64,000 bases of DNA from an uncultured Saprospiraceae bacterium. GTDB taxonomy: Bacteria; Bacteroidota; Bacteroidia; Chitinophagales; Saprospiraceae. Below are positions 58,277 to 64,000 of this stretch, one piece after another. The notes under the pieces were generated by a model. The model ran no database searches. It saw only the letters and a program-made list of their open reading frames with translations, and was not told the DNA's origin. The number at the start of each line of letters is the position of its first letter. Position 1 is the first letter of the stretch. The stretch is from contig CALIZI010000021.1 in NCBI GenBank assembly GCA_938028705.1, positions 35,382 through 99,381 on the forward strand, in the 5' to 3' direction. The position numbers and the translations under genes are program-made.

Positions 58277-58705
58277 ATGAGTGAAGAAAATATAAATATA
58301 TTATTAAGCAACAAGCCTTTGGATGTGCAACTTTGTACAGATTTTGTACAGCGTCCTGACTGTGGCGGTATCAATGTATTTATCGGTACGGTACGCAATA
58401 ATACGAAAGGTAGAGGTGTAACGCGACTCGAATTTGAAGCCTACGCACCTATGGCAATTTCGGAGATGCAGAAGATTGCGGAGGAAGCCTGTCGGCGTTG
58501 GGATGTGCAGCGTATTGCAGTGCATCACCGGACGGGTGTGTTGGATATTGGTGAAATTCCTGTGGTGATTGCAGTGGCTTGTCCACACCGAAAAGCGAGT
58601 TTTGAAGCCTGCCAATTTGTGATTGATACGCTGAAAGAAACTGTGCCTATCTGGAAAAAAGAAGTCTATGCAGACGGCGAAATATGGGTGGCGGCGCATC
58701 CGTAA
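58277..58705 (+). CDS. moaE: Molybdopterin synthase catalytic subunit
   Basis: 142 residues from the ATG at 58277 (MSEENINILLSNKPLD); the ATG at 58241 would precede it in AT-rich DNA. The MoaE signatures are GGINVFIGTVRNNTKGRGV, LEFEAYAPMAISEMQKI, HRTGVLDIGEIPVVIAVACPHR and DTLKETVPIWKKE, including the active-site Lys pair. With MoaD, which is not seen in this window, it adds sulfur to make molybdopterin. It completes the set begun by moaC. Confidence 0.94.
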   Translation: MSEENINILLSNKPLDVQLCTDFVQRPDCGGINVFIGTVRNNTKGRGVTRLEFEAYAPMAISEMQKIAEEACRRWDVQRIAVHHRTGVLDIGEIPVVIAVACPHRKASFEACQFVIDTLKETVPIWKKEVYADGEIWVAAHP

Positions 58706-58794
58706 GTAGTGATTAGTTGATTGAGTTTGTAAAGTTGATTGAGTACGCCAAGTGAGACATTCGGCTTATGCACATATTTATCCCGAAAGCTTTC

Positions 58795-58935
58795 GGGAGG
58801 GAGTGGAAAACGGATATGGATACCTGAAAACTATAAGGCACTGATGTCGTATCACTTAGACGCAAGGGAGGCTGGAAGCATTGCGCTACGAATGCCAAGC
58901 AAAAGCATTTTTAAAAATAAAAAAAGACCTCGTTA
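58795..58935 (+). repeat. Repeat R, copy 2
   Basis: Same order of words as the copy at 52511-52680 (ggagtggaaaac, tgaaaactataaggcactga, gaggctggaagcattgcgct, aaaagcatttttaaaa). A short palindrome cccgaaagctttcggg precedes it. It lies directly next to the nested palindrome that follows. No coding function shown. Confidence 0.6.
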
Positions 58936-59301
58936 GCTACCTAAACTTTGGATATTGGGAATTAGGAAATTCGGTATGGCTCAACTACATATTTTACAGA
59001 AATTATATGTGTTTTTATTTTTAGTTTGGGAGGGTGTCTATTCGACGGACATTTTTAAAATGTCAGGCGAGATGTATCTTCGTTATATTTTAAAATATTT
59101 TATTTATTTAAACTGTGTAATGTGTTGTATTTTAATGAAATGTAAAAATGTTGTCGCCTGACATTTGTAAATGTCCGCCGACTTATCTTGCTTCCCAAAC
59201 TATCATTTAAAAACAAGCGTCAGTATTTTATAACAAATACGATTTAAAACCAAATTTCCCAATTCTCTAATTCCCAAAATGTCTAAAGTCCAATTAGCTA
59301 C
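58935..59301. repeat. Nested palindrome between moaE and the oxidase gene (about 365 bp)
   Basis: The outer arms (agctacctaaactttggata... and ...actttagacattttggg, read as complement) enclose inner arms tcgacggacatttttaaaat and its complement gacatttgtaaatgtccgcc (59042-59181), again with the GACATTT word, plus agtttgggagg and ttcccaaactatc at about 59022 and 59195. It ends in the stop codon of the leftward oxidase gene. Confidence 0.72.
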
Positions 59302-60560
59302 GTCAAACAATTTTTGTTAATTTCTTCCAATGATTTACAACCTGTCAATGCCATAGTGAGTTCAAAATCAGCTTTATAATTATTAATCAATTCTTCTATA
59401 CCTTCGCTGCCTGCAATGGCGAGTGCATATACGTAGGGTCTGCCTATACAGACGGCTGTTGCGCCAAGTGCGAGGGCTTTGAAGGCATCGGCTCCGCCTC
59501 TGATGCCGCTATCCATGAGGACGGGAATTTTACGATTAATGGCTTTCACTACGTCGGGTAGTGCGGCTATGGCACTTATGGCTCCATCGACCTGCCGACC
59601 ACCATGATTGGAGACGATGATACCGTCTGCACCATATTGAAGGGCTTTGAGGGCATCGTCGGGATGCAGGATGCCTTTGAGGATGATGGGCAGAGAGGTA
59701 TGTTGGCGCAAAAAGGCGAGATTTTCCCATGTAATGGATGGACGCGAGTAGATATTGACAAATTTTCGGACGGCTTTGAGCGGCGTACCGGAACTGAGAT
59801 TACCCAAAAAACTACCCGGAAAACGCCATGCCAAGCCCACCAAAGCGGCAAGGGAGGTGGGGTTGATGTTTCGGGAAGTTTGCTTGGCGGCGGTGTCGTC
59901 TTTTTCTTCGAGCATTTGCATGAATACGGGGTCGGAGGTGTATTGGGCGATGCCTTTACCTTCTAAAAAAGGGAGATAGGCAAGGTCGAGATCGCGGCTG
60001 CGCCAACCGAGCAAGGTGGTATCTAAAGTGACGACTATTGCGGTACATCCACAGCCTTCGGCGCGTTTGACAAGGCTCTTGACGAGTTCGTCTGACTGGC
60101 TCCAATAGAGTTGAAACCAATGCGGACTTTCTTCTAAGATTCTCGCGCAACTCTCCATAGAAATGGAAGCCTGATTGGAGAAAATCATGGGTGTAGCGGT
60201 GTTTTTGGCGGCTTGGGCTACGGCTCTGTCGGCGTTGCGGTGCGCCATTTCGAGTACACCGATGGGGGCGAGTAGGAAAGGTGAATTGAGGGATTGACCA
60301 AAGAGATTGAGTGAGGTATTGCGCTCCGAGACATCGTTGAGTACACGCGGTACTATCTGCCACTGATTGAAGCCTTGTCGATTGGCAGTCATGGTATCTT
60401 CCCTGCCTGCACCGCCCGCAATGTAGGTGTAGGCTTCGGTAGAAAGGCGTTCTTTAGCGGTTTCGCGGAGCTTGTTGGCATCAATCGGAATGAGGGGTTT
60501 GCTTCCGCTTAATCCATTGATATAGAGTGTTTTCTGTCTATCCGTTGCGCTGAATTTCAT
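59298..60560 (-). CDS. FMN-dependent alpha-hydroxy-acid oxidase (lactate oxidase/monooxygenase type)
   Basis: 420 residues. The FMN-dependent alpha-hydroxy-acid dehydrogenase core is seen in GADGIIVSNHGGRQVDGAIS (His and Arg of the active site), PVLMDSGIRGGADAFKALALG and ATAVCIGRPYVYALA. The N-terminal TYIAGGAGREDTMTANRQGF and FLLAPIGVLEMAH complete the barrel. The group oxidises lactate, glycolate or similar 2-hydroxy acids to 2-oxo acids, giving hydrogen peroxide or feeding an electron chain. No signal peptide is seen, so it is cytoplasmic. It is alone in its transcript, and its stop is the end of a long palindrome. Confidence 0.9.
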   Translation of the reverse strand: MKFSATDRQKTLYINGLSGSKPLIPIDANKLRETAKERLSTEAYTYIAGGAGREDTMTANRQGFNQWQIVPRVLNDVSERNTSLNLFGQSLNSPFLLAPIGVLEMAHRNADRAVAQAAKNTATPMIFSNQASISMESCARILEESPHWFQLYWSQSDELVKSLVKRAEGCGCTAIVVTLDTTLLGWRSRDLDLAYLPFLEGKGIAQYTSDPVFMQMLEEKDDTAAKQTSRNINPTSLAALVGLAWRFPGSFLGNLSSGTPLKAVRKFVNIYSRPSITWENLAFLRQHTSLPIILKGILHPDDALKALQYGADGIIVSNHGGRQVDGAISAIAALPDVVKAINRKIPVLMDSGIRGGADAFKALALGATAVCIGRPYVYALAIAGSEGIEELINNYKADFELTMALTGCKSLEEINKNCLT

Positions 60561-60887
60561 TGTTCGTTAGTTGATTAGTTGGACAGGGTAATTAGTTAAT
60601 CAGGCTAACTCAATGTAGGGTTTAGGTGTTTTTTTTATAAAATTATTTTTTATAATATTTTTCTAATTAAAATAAATTATTTGTAAATTTAATTTAAAAT
60701 AATCCAAATATTTTGTGTATTGATTTTTTCACACAATCACCTGATTGATAAACTGACCGCTGTCCGAATGTGTACTGTCATACGAATATAGGAAAGTTAT
60801 GAAGATTTTAAGGGGTATTATGATTAGATTTTAGAGAATGGGTCATCAAATAGGTCATCCGATGAACTGTTCAACCGATTCACTTTA
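60561..60887. other. AT-rich spacer, no gene seen
   Basis: About 330 bp between two leftward genes. Very AT-rich around 60620-60720. No hairpin or gene is recognised; the promoter of the oxidase gene is expected here. Confidence 0.5.
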
Positions 60888-61721
60888 CTACTCAATAGCC
60901 ATCCAATTGACAATTAAATCTCCATAAATCAGTGATATTCCAAGCTCTCTAATATATATGTTTGCACTCGTTGGTGTAACATCACGCACAACATAAGAAT
61001 ATGTTTCAATTAGGATTGGGTCTTCATCCCTTACGGTGACGAGTATTGTTGGGTTTGTTGTAAATCCGCTGTAGCTTATTGGAACAACAGCAGTAATTGC
61101 ACCATTAAAAGTGCCGGCGACTTCTTGTCCGTGTTGTATATTTTTAATAGACATTCCCGACCCCCCAACTTCTAAACTATCTGCTTTTATTGTTCCGGCA
61201 ACATGAAATTCCGCTTGTTGTGTACTATCACCTATACTTACTATGTTTTGGTCCGTATCGACATAAAGGAGCGCACTGATGCCGTCACCGGTAATGAGCA
61301 TATTGCCACCTTCAATTTCAAGTAATTCGCTGGGTTGGTCTGTACCGATACCTATTTGCTCATTGGCAACATCTGCAAAAAATAGAGGTCTAGGAGGGGG
61401 TGATGTAAAGTTGTTGGCACTAATCCCGTCACCGGTAATTAAAAAGTTGATACCGGATTGGTCGGGATTAACTGTCAATGTAGAACCTATGGCATCTACA
61501 CGAGTAGTTTTTTTACCGGCTACGGCAACTTCCCAAGTGTCGGGTGCGGTAAAGCCCATCCATGTGTCGGTATCATTATTGTGAAAAATAGTATCGTTGA
61601 TACCGAGTGCGCCATTCACATCTAAGGTATGATCGGGAATAGGTGTGCCGATGCCTACGTTCTGACTAAGGGCTATGCTGCAACAGTGTATTAGGATGAA
61701 AAACGATTGTATTTTTCTCAT
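60888..61721 (-). CDS. Secreted trimeric-fibre-like protein with H-type-lectin-like C-terminus
   Basis: 277 residues from the ATG at 61721. Signal MRKIQSFFILIHCCSIALSQ. The opening NVGIGTPIPDHTLDVNGALG is the common Bacteroidota surface or fibre repeat of the type VGIGT..P...LDV.G. A second copy (QIGIGTDQPSELLEIEGG) follows in the middle. The end (AAVVPISYSGFTTNPTILVT-like strand, SANIYIRELGISLIYGDLIV then NWMAIE) fits an H-type lectin fold. No T9SS domain. It may bind glycans on a surface structure. The start is in-frame with no gene overlap to the kinase downstream. Confidence 0.7.
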   Translation of the reverse strand: MRKIQSFFILIHCCSIALSQNVGIGTPIPDHTLDVNGALGINDTIFHNNDTDTWMGFTAPDTWEVAVAGKKTTRVDAIGSTLTVNPDQSGINFLITGDGISANNFTSPPPRPLFFADVANEQIGIGTDQPSELLEIEGGNMLITGDGISALLYVDTDQNIVSIGDSTQQAEFHVAGTIKADSLEVGGSGMSIKNIQHGQEVAGTFNGAITAVVPISYSGFTTNPTILVTVRDEDPILIETYSYVVRDVTPTSANIYIRELGISLIYGDLIVNWMAIE

Positions 61722-61741
61722 TATAATTGTAGTATTTTTGA

Positions 61742-61828
61742 AAAATTCCCAAAAAACAAATTCCAAATTCCCAAAAACAAGGTTTGCATCTTTTGATATT
61801 TGGAATTTGTTATTTGTTTTCATTTTTG
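61742..61828. repeat. Imperfect palindrome overlapping the end of the histidine kinase gene
   Basis: tcccaaaaaacaaattccaa pairs with ttggaatttgttatttgttt; the right part overlaps the last codons of the kinase (PKNENK). It fits the stop-codon placement seen elsewhere. Confidence 0.65.
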
Positions 61829-63777
61829 GGTAATAGGAAAAAGAAGGTGGTGCCTTCACCTTCGTTGGAGTCTATCCATATTTTTCCTCCTAAGCATTCG
61901 ACTATTTTTTTGCAAGTTGCCAGACCAATTCCGGACCCTTCATACTCCTCTCTGGCGTGTAGGCGTTGGAAAATAATGAATACTTTTTTGGCTTGTTCTT
62001 TTGGAATACCAATCCCGTTGTCGGTAATAGAAATTTGATGAAAATTATCGTCGTAAGAAGTGGATGTTATTTTAATAATGGGCGCTATATCAGGCTTTCT
62101 GAATTTCAGCGCATTGGCAATGATATTTTGGAAAAGTTGTATCATCGCAACATTGGCAGCCTTGACCATAGGGAGGTCATCAGATTGTATATCTGCCTGA
62201 TTTTCAGCGATTTTGAGTTTCAAATTACTTTTAACAATGTAGAGTATATCGTTGAGGTTGACATCAACAGATTGGCTGGGATCAGCACCTGATTTGGCAA
62301 AGGTCAGCATATCGGTAAGTAGTTTTTCCATGCGTTTTGCCCCATCGTGAATGTGCTTGACAAACTCCTGTCCGGTATCATCAAGCTGACTACCATATTT
62401 TCGGACCAGCAACGAACTGAAACTACTCATCATTCGGATGGGTTCTTTTAAATCATGGGCGGCTTTTCCGGCAAACAGTTCGAGTTCTTGATTGGCTTTG
62501 AGCAACAATTCTTGTTTGACATTGAGGGTTTCTATGACCATATCGCGCTGTTGGACTTCAAATCGCGCCTGCATTTCGGCAAGTAATTTTGTTTTTTCTT
62601 CCTTCGAGTGTTCTTCTTGAAGCCGTAATACATGCTTCATATAACTACAGGATTCCGGAAACCTCTCCGTATCGTGATAGAGGTCGGCAAGGAGTTTACA
62701 GTTTTCAATCAAAGTTTGTTTGCTGTCTAAATCTTCACGTATTTGATAGCTCTTTAAAAGATAATCTTCTGCTATATTATATGTTTTTAATTGATAATAT
62801 ACATGACCAATGGAGTACAAACAATCGGCTTCGTCGCTCAACGAACCAATATCCTTACTCAATCTTAATGCTTCCGTATAACTTTTTATAGCGGCTTCAT
62901 GATGTTTTTTTAACTCCATAATTCTTCCTATCTCTTGATAGGAAAGTGCCATGCCTCCTTTATTGCCTATTTTTGTGTTGACCTCCAATGCAATTTCTAT
63001 ATGGTCAAGTGCTTTCTTATAGTCTCCAAGTTCTACATACACTTGACCGATATTGTTATGCACATTGGAAAAAATAGTTTCTCCCAACTCACTTTCGGGG
63101 ATTTTTAACACTTTTTCTAAGTAGGCTAAAGACTTTTCGTACTGATTTTGAAGATGATAGAGAATACTGATATTGATATAAATATTGGCACGCAAGTTAA
63201 AATTTTCAGCGTCTTCTTTAATTTCTAATGACTTAATGTAATAAGAAAGTGCTTTTTCATATTCTCCTTTATTTTTATGTACTATCCCCAAATTATTATA
63301 AACTGACCTGCATCCGTTTTTATGGTCTATTTGCTGATATGTATTAAGAGATTTAAAATAATAATTCAACGACTTATCCATAAATCCCATACGTAAGTAG
63401 CTGTTTCCCATGCCTTTCAATATACGAGCTTCATGCGCTTGATTTTTTATGGTCTCATTATGCCTCAGCGATAATTCTGCATATTCCAATGCCATTTTAA
63501 ATTCGCCCTTATGCCAGTATAGTTCACTCAAACCAATTCCTGCCTCTACTATACCTTCGGTAAAACCAATATCTTTAGCAAATTGAAAAGTATGTTGAGC
63601 GCACTCCAATGCTTTATCTTTACTTTTAAATTCACCTTCCGAAATCAGCATCAGTGCTTTTTTCACAACATCTTCGCCAGATGTCTTATTATCATCTTTA
63701 TCAATGATTTGCAATAAAAAATCTTCCGATATATTCGCAGCAGAAGTTGTACTACTATACTGTTGGGTATCAACCAT
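61810..63777 (-). CDS. TPR-containing sensor histidine kinase
   Basis: 655 residues with no signal peptide or TM helix. Residues about 60-390 hold some eight TPR-type repeats (GMGNSYLRMGFMDKSLNYYF, NLGIVHKNKGEYEKALSYYI, NIGQVYVELGDYKKALDHIE). A short coiled coil leads to the HisKA domain (AGKAAHDLKEPIRMMSSFSS, His ~440). The HATPase_c domain follows with N, G1 and G2 boxes (NIIANALKFRKPDIAPIIK, ISITDNGIGIPKEQAKKVF, YEGSGIGLATCKKIVECLGG). It is a cytoplasmic TPR-kinase of the Bacteroidota type whose signal is probably a protein partner. No response regulator is adjacent. Confidence 0.9.
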   Translation of the reverse strand: MVDTQQYSSTTSAANISEDFLLQIIDKDDNKTSGEDVVKKALMLISEGEFKSKDKALECAQHTFQFAKDIGFTEGIVEAGIGLSELYWHKGEFKMALEYAELSLRHNETIKNQAHEARILKGMGNSYLRMGFMDKSLNYYFKSLNTYQQIDHKNGCRSVYNNLGIVHKNKGEYEKALSYYIKSLEIKEDAENFNLRANIYINISILYHLQNQYEKSLAYLEKVLKIPESELGETIFSNVHNNIGQVYVELGDYKKALDHIEIALEVNTKIGNKGGMALSYQEIGRIMELKKHHEAAIKSYTEALRLSKDIGSLSDEADCLYSIGHVYYQLKTYNIAEDYLLKSYQIREDLDSKQTLIENCKLLADLYHDTERFPESCSYMKHVLRLQEEHSKEEKTKLLAEMQARFEVQQRDMVIETLNVKQELLLKANQELELFAGKAAHDLKEPIRMMSSFSSLLVRKYGSQLDDTGQEFVKHIHDGAKRMEKLLTDMLTFAKSGADPSQSVDVNLNDILYIVKSNLKLKIAENQADIQSDDLPMVKAANVAMIQLFQNIIANALKFRKPDIAPIIKITSTSYDDNFHQISITDNGIGIPKEQAKKVFIIFQRLHAREEYEGSGIGLATCKKIVECLGGKIWIDSNEGEGTTFFFLLPKNENK

Positions 63778-63906
63778 AATTCATATTAATGATAAATATA
63801 TAATTCAAGAGATAAAACAGCAATTCTTTAAGTTCTGATAATGAATTAAAAACAAATAGTAAGTAGTCACTATTAAATAATCGACACTTTTTTGTATCTT
63901 GTGCTT

Positions 63907-64000
63907 ATGAGAAAAATTACTCATTTGACGCAAGAGGAAAAACAAACACTTGAGGAGGGTTATCGTAATAGCTCGAAAGCTCACTTCCGGAATCGTTGCC
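63907..64000 (+). CDS. IS630-type transposase, first 31 residues only
   Basis: A rightward frame starts at 63907 and is open to the edge: MRKITHLTQEEKQTLEEGYR and NSSKAHFRNRC. This is like the N-terminal helix-turn-helix of IS630-family transposases. The 60 bp upstream contain aatcgacacttttttg, whose GACACTTTT resembles the inner ends of the family 2 elements, but IS630 elements duplicate TA and not 8 bp. The full gene and ends lie outside the window. Confidence 0.65.
   Translation, partial: MRKITHLTQEEKQTLEEGYRNSSKAHFRNRC

Noticed and set aside
63830..63906. A link between the IS630-type transposase and the family 2 ends through GACACTTTT
   Set aside because: Only a short motif is shared, and IS630 elements duplicate TA while family 2 shows 8 bp.

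Overview
The window is a 64 kb chromosomal segment of a Bacteroidota bacterium, most like the Saprospiria/Chitinophagia side of the phylum. The evidence is as follows. Many exported proteins end in a type IX secretion (T9SS, Por) sorting domain. Lipoproteins have short Bacteroidota-type lipoboxes. Promoters fit the -33/-7 pattern TTG-N19/20-TAnnTTTG. Shine-Dalgarno sites are absent. Intergenic DNA is AT-rich and the gene content is typical (rplY-pth pair, GT2-lipoprotein-pyrC block, DUF4403, vanadium haloperoxidase). No phage, plasmid origin, rRNA or CRISPR array is seen. One tRNA gene, tRNA-Arg(UCG), is present.

Layout. 0-3 kb: the N-terminal part of an AAA ATPase, then pyrC, a lipoprotein and a DPM1-like glycosyltransferase. 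3.1-11 kb: four secreted hemicellulases in a row (GH5, GH26, GH10, GH10), all carrying the same ricin-like trefoil and a T9SS tail, which points to mannan and xylan attack outside the cell. 11.3-14.6 kb: an accessory patch (DNA methyltransferase, small XRE regulator, PIN/DUF433 toxin-antitoxin pair, two unknown overlapping genes). 14.6-35.5 kb: mostly core genes (UPF1-like helicase, giant LRR-like surface protein, exported nuclease, CoiA-like protein, rfbA, pxpC, oligopeptidase B, rplY, pth, a CxxCH surface protein, vanadium haloperoxidase, tRNA-Arg). 35.5-43.7 kb: a compact defence-like island starting at the tRNA (type IIG restriction-modification enzyme, ParE-type toxin-antitoxin, two TIR-transmembrane proteins with different C-terminal domains, WG repeats or an FGE-sulfatase fold). 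43.8-56 kb: mixed genes (GNAT, pentein hydrolase, SUI1, M43 metalloprotease, DUF697/SHOCT, DUF4403, esterase). 56.4-58.7 kb: a molybdenum cofactor cluster (moaC, MobA-like fusion, moaE). 59-64 kb: an FMN alpha-hydroxy-acid oxidase, a lectin-like surface protein, a TPR-histidine kinase and the start of an IS630-type transposase at the right edge.

The most unusual content lies between the genes. Nearly every long spacer is built from imperfect palindromes whose arms are low-complexity word repeats, often nested inside one another and often starting exactly at a stop codon. Two families look mobile. Family 1 has three copies of about 212 bp with CTTGACAATG termini and a 28-bp perfect hairpin core, each placed 32-45 nt upstream of an exported-protein gene. 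Family 2 has three complete copies with GRCAWGTT...AGTTGACACTT termini and exact 8-bp direct repeats, each with a different palindromic interior. The family 2 copies show that at least some of the palindromes have moved as units. This and the tandem TIR receptor-like pair are the best candidates for undescribed biology here.
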